A DNA stretch of 41,614 nucleotides from Gemmatimonadota bacterium (lineage in GTDB: Bacteria; Gemmatimonadota; Gemmatimonadetes; Longimicrobiales; Gaopeijiaceae): contig VXQO01000070.1 of the NCBI GenBank assembly GCA_009838975.1, forward strand, positions 1-41,614. Reading direction: 5' to 3'. The notes under the pieces were generated by a model. The model saw only the letters and a program-made list of their open reading frames with translations, was not told the origin of the DNA and made no database searches. Of this stretch, positions 16,434-25,058 are shown one piece after another. Position 1 is the stretch's first letter. Each line of letters begins with the position of its first letter. Made by a program: the position numbers and the translations under genes.

Positions 16434-18209
16434 CTAATCCCACCCCACCTGACCCGCGCGCCCCACGGCATCCACCCGGATCGTCAGGATGTCGATGTCG
16501 TGATACTGCTGGTGGCGAATCGACGACGCGTAGTGCCGAAGGAGCCGCAGCGGCGTCTCGGTCTCGACGGGGACGCTGGCCGTTGCCTCGCTGAGCATCG
16601 CCAGCTGATCCTCGATGTTGGTCGCATCCGTGGTGGCGATGAACTCCAGATCGGCGGCGTTGCCGTCGCTGCGTGCAATCAGCAGCAGGCGCCGCTCCCC
16701 GTCCGCCGTCTCTTCCGCGTCGCCACTCGTCAGGATCTGCATCGTTTCTTCGCCCACGGCGCGCAGCCGCGTTTCCATCTCCTCGCCCCAGCGCTTGCGG
16801 GCGGCGAACCTGGTCAGGAAGGCGTCCACCTCCGGCCACGTCGCGGCGGTCAGGCGGGTCTTGAGGCGTGATCTGCCCCCGCCTCCGATCTCCCCGAACA
16901 CCGTCAGCAGGATCACGGTCAGGCCGCCGACGGTCATGCCGTTCCCGAGCAGTTCACCCCATGCGCCCTGCAGGTACTCCGGGTAGATCCAGCCGAACTG
17001 GAAGGCGATGCCGAGCCAGAAGGCGACGCCGACCACCAGACTCTTCCGGTAGTCCAGTCCTTCCGAAAGCAGGATCTTCATGCCGAAGACGAAGATCAGG
17101 GCGACGAGGATCACGTAGTACGCCGCCACCACCGGCCCCGGTATCGCAACGATCAGCGTGACGAACTTGGGCAGGAACGCGAGCACGATGAAGACGGCCC
17201 CGACGCAGATCCCGATCCGGCGCGCGGCGACCCCGGTCAGTTCGGCGACCGCGATGCTCATGCCGTACGTCGTGTTCGGGACGGTGCCGGCCAGGCCGGA
17301 GAGGAGATTGCCCACGCCGTCGGCGCCGATCGCCCCCTGAATCGAGCGGAAGTCGATCGCGCGAGGCTTGCGCCAGGAGACCCGCTGGATCGCGATGGCG
17401 TCTCCGAGGGTGTCCATCGCGCCGACCAGGGTCACCATGATGAACGAGGGCAGAAGGGCCCAGAACTCGGGCCGGAAAGAGAGGTCGATCCCGGGATAGG
17501 CCAGATCCGGCAGGCCGATCCACGCGGCTTCGGCGACGGTGGTCATGTCGTAGATCCCGAAGCCGAGGGCGGCGACGAGGCACCCGGCTACGATACCCAG
17601 GGCCGGCGCCCACAGCCGCAACACACCCGAAAAACGCAGTGGGACGAGGAGGGTGACGAGCAGCGTTACGCCCGCCGTGACCGGCCCGGCCAATGGTGAG
17701 GCGTCCGCGGGTACCTCGGCCAGCTTGCGCAGGATGAGCGGCGTGAGCGTAATCGGAATGAGGATCAGCACGGTGCCCGCCACCGTCGGTGTAAACACCT
17801 TGCGCAGGAGCGCCATGCGTGCCGCCAGGACGAACTGGACCAGCGCGGCGGCGATGATCAGAGTGGCGAGCATGCCCGGCCCGCCCCGCTCGATGGCGGT
17901 CACGCTCACGGCGAGAAACGCGCTCGTGCTTCCCATCACGAGGATGTAGCCGGCGCCGATCCGTCCCAGCTTGCGGGCCTGAATCGCAGTGGTGAGGCCA
18001 CTGATCACGAGCGCGGCAAACACTGCCCACGAGAGGTATTCGTCACTGCCTCCCGCGAGGGTGATCATGATCATCGGGGTTAGCACGATGCTCGCGATGC
18101 AGAGCATGGCATACTGCAACCCGAGTCCGACGGTTATGGGCAGCGGGGGCCGATCGTCGGGCTGGTAGCGGACGTCCTGGCGCGTCTCGGCGGGGCCTGA
18201 GCCGCTCAT
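16434..18209 (-). CDS. NCS2/SLC23-type nucleobase permease with a fused C-terminal cytoplasmic domain
   Basis: A 591-residue inner-membrane transporter. Residues 25-440 form the nucleobase:cation symporter-2 core, with about 14 hydrophobic spans and the family signature PNTTYGMSIAVAELTGVAAR (311-330). Family members import xanthine, uric acid or uracil with protons or sodium. Residues 450-591 are an extra soluble domain not found in ordinary permeases of about 450 residues. It has an EEMETRLRAVGEETMQIL helix, a beta pair (RRLLLIARSD and DLEFIATTD) and a final LRLLRHYASSIRHQQYHDID. This order recalls an RsbW-type ATPase fold without its Asn box (inference). The ATG overlaps the decarboxylase stop by four bases (ATGA), so it ends a coupled operon. 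Confidence 0.88.
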   Translation of the reverse strand: MSGSGPAETRQDVRYQPDDRPPLPITVGLGLQYAMLCIASIVLTPMIMITLAGGSDEYLSWAVFAALVISGLTTAIQARKLGRIGAGYILVMGSTSAFLAVSVTAIERGGPGMLATLIIAAALVQFVLAARMALLRKVFTPTVAGTVLILIPITLTPLILRKLAEVPADASPLAGPVTAGVTLLVTLLVPLRFSGVLRLWAPALGIVAGCLVAALGFGIYDMTTVAEAAWIGLPDLAYPGIDLSFRPEFWALLPSFIMVTLVGAMDTLGDAIAIQRVSWRKPRAIDFRSIQGAIGADGVGNLLSGLAGTVPNTTYGMSIAVAELTGVAARRIGICVGAVFIVLAFLPKFVTLIVAIPGPVVAAYYVILVALIFVFGMKILLSEGLDYRKSLVVGVAFWLGIAFQFGWIYPEYLQGAWGELLGNGMTVGGLTVILLTVFGEIGGGGRSRLKTRLTAATWPEVDAFLTRFAARKRWGEEMETRLRAVGEETMQILTSGDAEETADGERRLLLIARSDGNAADLEFIATTDATNIEDQLAMLSEATASVPVETETPLRLLRHYASSIRHQQYHDIDILTIRVDAVGRAGQVGWD

Positions 18210-19729
18210 CCGCCTCGGCCCGCCGCTGCCACCGTCGGGCGCCACCGTTCGGGGTGGGCCTCGAGCCGCTCGAGCGCCTCGCGCAGCACCGCGAGCGCCA
18301 GATCGATCGTGTCGAGATGCGTGCGAAACGCCAGCGCCGCCATCCGCAGCATGAACTTTCCCTTTACCGTCGTGGACGACATGAATACCCGGCCGTCGCG
18401 GTGCGTTTCTTCGACGAGCGCCTGGTTGAACGCATTCGCGCTGCCCGACTCGGGCACCCACCTGAAGGTCACCACGGTGAGATCCGGCTCCGGCCCCAGT
18501 TCGAAGCCGAGCCTTTCGACCTCGCGGTGGAAGTACTTCGTGAGTTCCAGCTTCTCGCGCAGGCACGCCCGGAACGGCTCCTCACCGTGCAGGAGCAGCG
18601 GCAGCCATACGCGCAGTGCGCGGAAGTGCTTGGTCAGCTCCGGCGATACCGCAGCGGGCGAGCGGCCTCCGCCCTCCGACTCCACCGTGTCCTGCAGGTA
18701 GGCGGCGTAGTAGGCGTGCGCGTCCTGGAGCGCATCGCGGTTCCGGACGAGGACGGCGCCCGTGCCGTAGGGCAGGAACATGCTCTTGTGCGGGTCGAGA
18801 ACCAGCGAGTCGGCGCGTTCCAGTCCGGCGAGCTGCGGACGAAACTCGTCGAGCAGGGCGAAGAAGCCCCCGTACGCGGCGTCGACGTGGAACCAGAGAC
18901 CCTCCCGCCGGCAAATGTCGGCGACCCGGTCGAGCGGGTCGATGGCACCCGTGTCCGCGGTGCCGGCCGAGCCGAGAACGAGCCAGGGCCGCAGCCCCTG
19001 CGCCCGATCCGCGGCGACGAGTTCGGACAGCGACCGGGGGCACATGCGGAAGCCCTCGTCGACGGGGACGTCGCGGGGCACGGTTTCCCCCATGCCGGCC
19101 ACCCGGATAGCCTTGTGGAGGCACTGATGAATGTGGGGGGTGGCGTACACGACGGCGCTATCGAAGTCGCGGGCCTTGAGCCCGGCCGCTTCGCGTGCCG
19201 CGACGATCGCGGTCAGACTCGCAATCGAGCCGCCCGACGCGAGGTTGCCGTCGGCGGTAGGGGGGAAGCCGACGACCCGGGCCATCCAGTCGAGGATCAT
19301 GTCCTCCATTTCGACCGATCCCGGGCCCACGAAGCGGACGCCGGCGTATTCGTTCGTGACGGCGGCGAGGTAGTCGGCGAGCGACGAGGCGTAGAGCCCG
19401 CCACCCGGGATGTATGCCAGGTGTCCCGGATGGGACGGAAGGAGGCCGGGCCGCACGACGGATTCGTCGAAGCGGGCGATGAGCTGCTCGATGGGATGGG
19501 GTCCGTCGCCCGTCCCGAGCCTTCGGATCTCCTCGACCGCCGACTTGTCGTGGCTGTAGGCGGGCTTGTTCGCGATGTCGCTCAGGAGGTGTTGTGCGAA
19601 CCCGTGCGCCGCGCGCATGAGGCGGTTGCGCTCACGTTCATCGGGGTCGAGCGCCCGTGCCCGCTCCTCCAGTTCGAGAATCCGGGCCCGGGCCCGGCCT
19701 GAGTTGCGATGCATGGAGCTATCGATCAC
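18206..19729 (-). CDS. Group II pyridoxal-phosphate-dependent decarboxylase
   Basis: A 507-residue enzyme of the aromatic amino acid/glutamate decarboxylase family. The PLP lysine is Lys315 in DPHKSMFLPYG, and the aspartate that pairs with the cofactor is in FHVDAAYGG. The family's substrate-loop region GLLPSHPGHLAYIPGGG is near the N-terminus. The length is usual. Substrates in the family include aromatic amino acids, glutamate, aspartate and histidine, and I cannot choose between them. It starts with GTG at 19729, overlapping the LanC-like stop (GTGA); an ATG five codons in is another possible start. Its stop overlaps the permease start. Tight coupling on both sides suggests that its product or substrate is shared with the LanC-like protein or the permease. 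Confidence 0.92.
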   Translation of the reverse strand: MIDSSMHRNSGRARARILELEERARALDPDERERNRLMRAAHGFAQHLLSDIANKPAYSHDKSAVEEIRRLGTGDGPHPIEQLIARFDESVVRPGLLPSHPGHLAYIPGGGLYASSLADYLAAVTNEYAGVRFVGPGSVEMEDMILDWMARVVGFPPTADGNLASGGSIASLTAIVAAREAAGLKARDFDSAVVYATPHIHQCLHKAIRVAGMGETVPRDVPVDEGFRMCPRSLSELVAADRAQGLRPWLVLGSAGTADTGAIDPLDRVADICRREGLWFHVDAAYGGFFALLDEFRPQLAGLERADSLVLDPHKSMFLPYGTGAVLVRNRDALQDAHAYYAAYLQDTVESEGGGRSPAAVSPELTKHFRALRVWLPLLLHGEEPFRACLREKLELTKYFHREVERLGFELGPEPDLTVVTFRWVPESGSANAFNQALVEETHRDGRVFMSSTTVKGKFMLRMAALAFRTHLDTIDLALAVLREALERLEAHPERWRPTVAAAGRGG

Positions 19730-21117
19730 CAGGGATCATCGGGCAGTATCACGCTCGGCCCCACGCCCCGCTCCTCTATCGCGTCCATGTGGAGAAAGTA
19801 CTTGCCGACCCCCGCCGCGCCCTGCATGTGGCCGGTCTGCGCGACGATCAGGTCGGGCTGTACGCGGTGCTCGGCCTGCGTCCACTTGCGGCCCGCGCCG
19901 GCGGGGGTGTCGACGCTCGCGGCGCGGCCCAGCATGTCGGCGTTGAGCCGCTCCACGAAAGCCCTGTACTCGTCGTTGCCGGTGGTCCGGTGCAGCGTCA
20001 GGAAGTGCTCGGCTACGCCGGCGGTGCCGCAGCACTGGCTGATGTTCTCCCAGAACCCGGGGGTGCGGGTCTCGGGGATGCCGGTTGCAATGACCCCGCG
20101 GGCGCCGCGGGCGACCCACGCGTGCCACTCGGCGTCGCCGGTGATCTCGCCGAGCAGGTGGAAGAGGCGGTTGGTGCCGACGGGGCCGTGGCACCACGAC
20201 AAGTAGTAGAGGTCTTCGCCGCCGGGACGGGAGTGGAAGAGGCGGTAGCCATCGCCCTGGGTGACCTGCGAGGTGAGGTAGCGGGCGCCGGCCAGCGCGG
20301 CGTCGAGGAAGTCACGCTCCCCGGTCGCCCGGTGCAGGGTGGCGAGGAAGTATGCGATGCCGGCGGTGCCGTGTGAGAAGTTGGGCATTTCGCGCGCGTA
20401 GCCGGGCCACATGTCCCAGCGAAGGCCGTTCGAGGTCTCGATGGCGCGTTCGAGGAGCCTCCTTCCCGCTCCCTCGGCCGCTTCCAGTGCGCCACGGTGA
20501 CCGAGCGTGCGGTCGAGTTGGATGAGGGCGAGCCCGGTGCCGGCGGTGCCGCTGATGATGTCGTTGGATTCGACGGCGTCGGTGCCCGATCCCTGGGGCC
20601 AAGCCACACCCGCGCCGACCGTGCGGGCGCGGTCGACGAGGAGCTGGGTGGCGAGCCCGGCGTGGGACCGGTGCATGTCGAGATTGGTCGCGCGCCAGGT
20701 CTCGGTCAGAACGAATGCAATGCCGGCGAGGCCGGTGTAGAGGCCGGCGCCGGGGACGTCCGAGAGGGTGGCGGCGAGGTGCGCGGCGCCTTCCACCGCG
20801 GCGTCCAGGTACTGCTGGTCGCCCGTGGCGTAGTGGAGCTCGAGGGCGAAGGGGAGGACGCCGGGGCCGTGTGTATAGAGTGTGTATCCGGTGGATTCGG
20901 GGTCCGTCGGGTCGGCCGGCCAGGTCGCGCCGCGGCCGGTGCTGATGCGCGACGCGTCGACCCAGTTCCAGGCCTCGAGCGCGACCTGGAGGTGCGGGCG
21001 GTCGTGTTCGGCCAGCGCGCGCAGCAGGGCGGGTGAGAGCGCGAAGGCGGCGGCGGCGCCTGCCGAACCGGCGAGGAACGAGCGCCGCGTGAGGACGTGG
21101 TCGCACAGTCGGCACAT
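19726..21117 (-). CDS. Tat-exported LanC-like protein with a CCG zinc motif
   Basis: A 463-residue protein with seven GxxG-type repeats (such as HGPGVLPF, YTGLAGIAF, SGTAGTGLA, SHGTAGIAY, GAAGVGKY), the mark of the alpha/alpha barrel of lanthionine synthetase C. Zinc ligands match NisC as Cys309 (WCHG), Cys362 and position 363, which is Cys instead of His. His249 in SHGTAG and Asp186 in NDIISG match other active-site residues of the family. The N-terminus has CRLC followed by a twin-arginine signal, TRRSFLA (10-16), and a hydrophobic stretch, so it is probably exported folded. LanC enzymes add thiols to dehydroamino acids; no precursor peptide or dehydratase is seen here. It starts one base after the amidohydrolase stop, with GGAGG nine bases upstream. 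Confidence 0.85.
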   Translation of the reverse strand: MCRLCDHVLTRRSFLAGSAGAAAAFALSPALLRALAEHDRPHLQVALEAWNWVDASRISTGRGATWPADPTDPESTGYTLYTHGPGVLPFALELHYATGDQQYLDAAVEGAAHLAATLSDVPGAGLYTGLAGIAFVLTETWRATNLDMHRSHAGLATQLLVDRARTVGAGVAWPQGSGTDAVESNDIISGTAGTGLALIQLDRTLGHRGALEAAEGAGRRLLERAIETSNGLRWDMWPGYAREMPNFSHGTAGIAYFLATLHRATGERDFLDAALAGARYLTSQVTQGDGYRLFHSRPGGEDLYYLSWCHGPVGTNRLFHLLGEITGDAEWHAWVARGARGVIATGIPETRTPGFWENISQCCGTAGVAEHFLTLHRTTGNDEYRAFVERLNADMLGRAASVDTPAGAGRKWTQAEHRVQPDLIVAQTGHMQGAAGVGKYFLHMDAIEERGVGPSVILPDDPW

Positions 21118-21118
21118 G

Positions 21119-24100
21119 TCAGTTGCCTCCCACTCCGGGCAGCGCGCCCGGCTCGTCGTCCCACCACCACATCGGCCCGACCTCGCGGTCGCCCGGGTAT
21201 TGCTCGGCGAGCGTCTCGGCGTCGAAGAGGCGCCCGTTCATCATCACCATCGCGATCCGGTTGGTGTTGCGGATGTCGTCGAGCGGGTTGGCGTCCAGGA
21301 TGACCAGGTCGGCCAGTTTGCCGGTCTCGATCGTGCCGAGGTCCTCGTCGAGCCCGATCGCCTCGGCGCCCAGGATCGTGGCCATGCGCAGCGCGTCGAG
21401 TTCGCCGATCCCGCCCGCGGCCATGGCCCACAGCTCCCAGTGGTACCCCAGCCCCTGGAGCTGGCCGTGGCTGCCGACGCCCGCGCGGCCCCCCGCCTCG
21501 ACCAGGTCCTTCACGAAGACCGCGTGGTCGGCGAACACGTGCTCCTCGTCGCGGAACCACTGGGCACGGCGGCGCGTCCCCGAGTCGATCACCGAGTGGG
21601 GGACGAAGCGGCGGAGCTTCTCGTCGTCGTGCGGGTTCTCGCGGCTGAAGAAGTAGTTCTCGGCCCAGGGCCCGCCGTAGGAGACGAGCAGGGTGGGGCT
21701 GTAGGCGCGTTTGGTGGCCACGAAAATCCGGACATAGTCGTCGTAGACCGGGTATATCGGGATCGAGTGCTCCAGGCCCGGATACCCGTCGATGGTCTCG
21801 TTCAGGTTCTGGCGGAGGTTCAGCGACCCCTCGGTCGTGGGCATCAGCCCCAGTTCGCGGGCCGCCATGATGATCCACTGGCGCTGCTGGCGATTGCCCG
21901 CCACGTACATCTTGATCGTCTTCGTGTCGAAGTAGTTCGCGTACTTGGACATGATGTCGCGCGCCTCGTCCTCGGAGTCGATCATGTGCTGCCAGAAGAC
22001 GCCGGGGCCGGTCGAGTAGACGCGCGGACCGACCAGCTCGCCGGTGCGGACCAGATCGGCGTAGCTGAGCACGTCGGTGGTGCCGGTCTGCGGGTCGCGC
22101 GTGGTGGTGACGCCGTACGCGAGGTTCGCGAGGTAGGGCCAGACGTCGGCGCGGTGCAGGTTACGCGCGGGCCGCATGTGGGCGTGCGTGTCCACGAAGC
22201 CGGGCACGATGGTCTTGCCGGAGACGTCGATAACACGGGCGTCGGAGGGTACGTCGAGGGAGCCCGAAGGGCCGACCGCGGCAATGCGGTTGTGGCGCAC
22301 CAGGATATCGCCCCGCTCGATCGTCCCCGCGCCGGCCACGGTCACCACGCGCGCGCCGCTCAGCAGCGCGGTCCCGCGCGGAATGTCACGCCCGGCCTGA
22401 ATGTCGATCCACACCTCGACGGGCGTGTAGCCATCGTCGTCCTCGTCGGGGTCGTCGCCCTCCTCTCCCTCCTCCTCTTCTTCTTCGGCCTCGGCGGCCT
22501 CCTCGGCTTCCTGCGCCTCCTCGAATGCCTCGGCCGCATCCAGGTCGTAGGTGAAGAACGCGCGGCCCAGCGACCAGTGCACGGCGCGCCCGCTCGCGGC
22601 CCACACGGGGAACTCACCGCCCATGTCCGTAAGGCGGCGGGCGGGCATGGCGGCGCGCGAGGGATTGCCGACGTTGATGAGCGGGGCATCGCCGCCGACC
22701 ATCGGCACGGTGGCGGTGTAGATCTGCCCCTCGATCAGCGCCATGACCTGGTCGCCCTGCGGGGCCATGCGCAGCACGGAGGGGGTGAGCGCGTTCTGGG
22801 AACCCGGTGGGGTCGCGCCGCGGATGCGCACGTGTTCGCGCTCGTCAGTGCCGTCCCAGCGGATCGAAGCCAGCATGTCCTGACCGCTCTGGAAATGGAT
22901 GCGGTCGCCCGAGCCGGCCGTGAAGTGGGGCCCCCGGCGTCCGTCGACCGGCGCGATCAGCGTGGCGGCACCCGGCCCGTCGCCGTCGGCTACCCAGACG
23001 ATCTCGCCGGGCTGGGGGGCGCCCGACCCGAATCCGCCCGCCGACTCCTGGAAGTCACGCGCGAAGCTGCGCAGCGCCACGACGCGGTCGCCCCCGGGAG
23101 ACCACGCCGGAGTGATATAGACCGCACCGCGCTCGGTCAGCCGAACCGGCGAATCGCCGCCGGCCGCGCGGACCTTGTGGAGGTGGCCCGCTTCTCCGTC
23201 CCAGGTGGCGTAGGCGATCCAGTCGGCGTCCGGGGACCAGGCGGGGTAGTGCTCGGAGTGCTCATCGGCGGTGAGGCGCCGGGGTTCGGTGCCGTCGGCG
23301 TTGGCGACCCAGAGGCGGTCCAGCGCCGTGAACGCGATCCGGGAGCCGTCGGGCGAGGGCACGGCGTCGCGGATCTGGCGCACGGTGAAGGTGGGGGTGT
23401 CCTCGATCGGGTAGTCGAATTCGACGAGCGGCCCGAGTTCGAGGTCGTACTGGACACGGAACGGGATCTGCTCCGCACCGCCGTCGACGACGTCCAGCTT
23501 CCATATCCTGCCGCCGTAGCTGGCCACAAGATGGCGCGAGTCGGGTGTGAACGACATGCCGGGCAGCACGTCGAGGGTGCCGCGCGACTCCTGGTCGTCG
23601 TGCTGCACCGGGTATGCCAGCCAGCGCTCGGCGCCCGACTCGAGGTCGCGGATGATCAGCCCCGTGCGGGCGTCGTGCCGGGTGCCGTAGACGAGCCAGC
23701 GCCCGTCAGGCGACGGGGTGGGGCGGATGCCCGAGCCGTACCGCGACGTGCGCGTGTAGGTCTCGCCGGTCTCGCGGTCGTAGACGGCGAGCTGGTACTG
23801 CGGGAACTGCGCGTTGTAGGTCCAGTCACCGGTCCGCCGCGCATGCCAGATGTAGCGGCCGGTCGGATCGAACGCGGCCCCGAGGGTCTTGAGGTTGTCG
23901 GGCTCGTCGATCAGCTGGACGCCGGATCCGCCGTCCACGTGGTGCAGCCACAGCTTCGGCAGGCCGCCGCCGCGAAATCCCCCCTTCGACGACACGACGT
24001 ACTCCCCGTCGGGCGCCCAGTCCGGCGACTCGGTGCGATTGGCCCCGCCCGTGGTGACCTGCGTGGTGTCGGACCCGTCCAGCGACATGATCCAGACGTT

Positions 24101-24424
24101 CTGCCCCCCGCTCCGATCCGAAGTGAACACGATCCGCGTCCCGTCGGGCGAAAAACGCGGCTGCGCGTCGAAGGCCATCCCCGACGTCAGCTGCGTCGCG
24201 TCCCCCCCGGTGATCGGCACCGTGAAGAGATCGCCGAGGTGGTCGAAGACGATCGTCTGCCCGTCGGGACTCACGTCCAGCGAGATCCACGACCCGACGG
24301 TCATGTCGATCGCGAGGGTGCGGTCGGGTTGGAGGGGGAGGTCGGCGTTCCCGCCGCTGCCGGAGTCCTGGGCGAGGAGGCCGGTGGGGACAAGGAGTGC
24401 GGCGGCGAGGAGAGGGGTCCGCAT
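21119..24424 (-). CDS. Exported TolB-like beta-propeller fused to an amidohydrolase
   Basis: A 1101-residue secreted or periplasmic protein. A signal peptide (MRTPLLAAALLVPTGLLAQ) is followed by a WD40-like/TolB propeller (about 40-600) with repeated blade motifs such as FSPDGTRIVFTSDRSG and WAPDGEYVV. A strongly acidic linker (about 640-670) leads to a metal-dependent amidohydrolase domain with the metal motif THAH (His747, His749) after GKTIVPGFVD. The C-terminus ends with a typical NPLDDIRNTNRI segment. Family members hydrolyse cyclic amides or peptides; the substrate is unknown. It is the first gene of a four-gene operon and diverges from the DUF2784 gene across 119 bases that should hold its promoter. 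Confidence 0.9.
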   Translation of the reverse strand: MRTPLLAAALLVPTGLLAQDSGSGGNADLPLQPDRTLAIDMTVGSWISLDVSPDGQTIVFDHLGDLFTVPITGGDATQLTSGMAFDAQPRFSPDGTRIVFTSDRSGGQNVWIMSLDGSDTTQVTTGGANRTESPDWAPDGEYVVSSKGGFRGGGLPKLWLHHVDGGSGVQLIDEPDNLKTLGAAFDPTGRYIWHARRTGDWTYNAQFPQYQLAVYDRETGETYTRTSRYGSGIRPTPSPDGRWLVYGTRHDARTGLIIRDLESGAERWLAYPVQHDDQESRGTLDVLPGMSFTPDSRHLVASYGGRIWKLDVVDGGAEQIPFRVQYDLELGPLVEFDYPIEDTPTFTVRQIRDAVPSPDGSRIAFTALDRLWVANADGTEPRRLTADEHSEHYPAWSPDADWIAYATWDGEAGHLHKVRAAGGDSPVRLTERGAVYITPAWSPGGDRVVALRSFARDFQESAGGFGSGAPQPGEIVWVADGDGPGAATLIAPVDGRRGPHFTAGSGDRIHFQSGQDMLASIRWDGTDEREHVRIRGATPPGSQNALTPSVLRMAPQGDQVMALIEGQIYTATVPMVGGDAPLINVGNPSRAAMPARRLTDMGGEFPVWAASGRAVHWSLGRAFFTYDLDAAEAFEEAQEAEEAAEAEEEEEEGEEGDDPDEDDDGYTPVEVWIDIQAGRDIPRGTALLSGARVVTVAGAGTIERGDILVRHNRIAAVGPSGSLDVPSDARVIDVSGKTIVPGFVDTHAHMRPARNLHRADVWPYLANLAYGVTTTRDPQTGTTDVLSYADLVRTGELVGPRVYSTGPGVFWQHMIDSEDEARDIMSKYANYFDTKTIKMYVAGNRQQRQWIIMAARELGLMPTTEGSLNLRQNLNETIDGYPGLEHSIPIYPVYDDYVRIFVATKRAYSPTLLVSYGGPWAENYFFSRENPHDDEKLRRFVPHSVIDSGTRRRAQWFRDEEHVFADHAVFVKDLVEAGGRAGVGSHGQLQGLGYHWELWAMAAGGIGELDALRMATILGAEAIGLDEDLGTIETGKLADLVILDANPLDDIRNTNRIAMVMMNGRLFDAETLAEQYPGDREVGPMWWWDDEPGALPGVGGN

Positions 24425-24543
24425 GGTCGTGCTGCCTTCCTGATTTCGCGTGGCTCGGCTGTACTCGCGGCGGAGGCGCGTTCCGGCGTAATATGCGGGC
24501 GTGAGTCGTTGCGCGGCTACCTTTCGCAGGTGCTGATACCCCG

Positions 24544-24948
24544 ATGAGCGATCTGGCCCTCTACCGCCTCCAAGACATTCTCTTCGTCGTCCTCCACACG
24601 GCGCTGATCGGGTTCAACGTGCTCGGCTGGGCCTGGCGGCGAACCCGCAGGTTCCACCTTGTGACCATCGGCGCGACCCTGCTTTCCTGGTTCGGGCTGG
24701 GCGCGGTCTACGGGTGGGGGTACTGTCCGCTCACGGACTGGCACTGGCGGATCAAGCTGATGCTGGGAGAGACCGATCTGCCCGGGTCGTGGATCAAGTA
24801 CTACCTGGACCGGATCACGGGGTTGGACTGGAGCCCGATGGTGGTCGACTGGCTCGTGGTGGGTACGGCGCTCGGGGCTCTCGGGCTTTCGGTGGTGCTC
24901 AACCTCAGGGATCGTCGTCGGTCAGGCGCGTCAGCCGCAGCGTCCTGA
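24544..24948 (+). CDS. DUF2784 family small membrane protein
   Basis: A 134-residue integral membrane protein with three or four hydrophobic segments. The family signature is the short loop GWGYCPLTDWHWRIK near residue 60, with a conserved CPLT. The function of the family is not known to me. It is divergent from the amidohydrolase operon. AGGTG lies about 12 bases upstream of the ATG, which is rather far. The S10 peptidase gene follows after 110 bases. Confidence 0.8.
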   Translation: MSDLALYRLQDILFVVLHTALIGFNVLGWAWRRTRRFHLVTIGATLLSWFGLGAVYGWGYCPLTDWHWRIKLMLGETDLPGSWIKYYLDRITGLDWSPMVVDWLVVGTALGALGLSVVLNLRDRRRSGASAAAS

Positions 24949-25058
24949 TGGATCATCGGGTCGGCGCGCACACCGCACGGCTTCGCCTCGCTGGCATGAC
25001 GCCGCCGGCGGACCGATACTACCGGCGGCGCACATTCCAACAACAGAGGAGATGACAG

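Noticed and set aside
18254-19702. A 482-codon plus-strand frame opposite the PLP decarboxylase gene
   Set aside because: The decarboxylase on the other strand has its complete active site, and this frame shows only repetitive charged sequence without a known fold.
22430-22530. Repetitive CTC/TCC-rich stretch that looks like a simple repeat
   Set aside because: It encodes the acidic linker of the amidohydrolase and is explained by runs of Glu and Asp codons.
20882-24547. A 1221-codon open frame on the plus strand, opposite the amidohydrolase and LanC-like genes
   Set aside because: It is a reverse-strand echo of GC-rich coding sequence: low-complexity Arg/Val/Asp composition, no domain, while the minus-strand genes have clear motifs.
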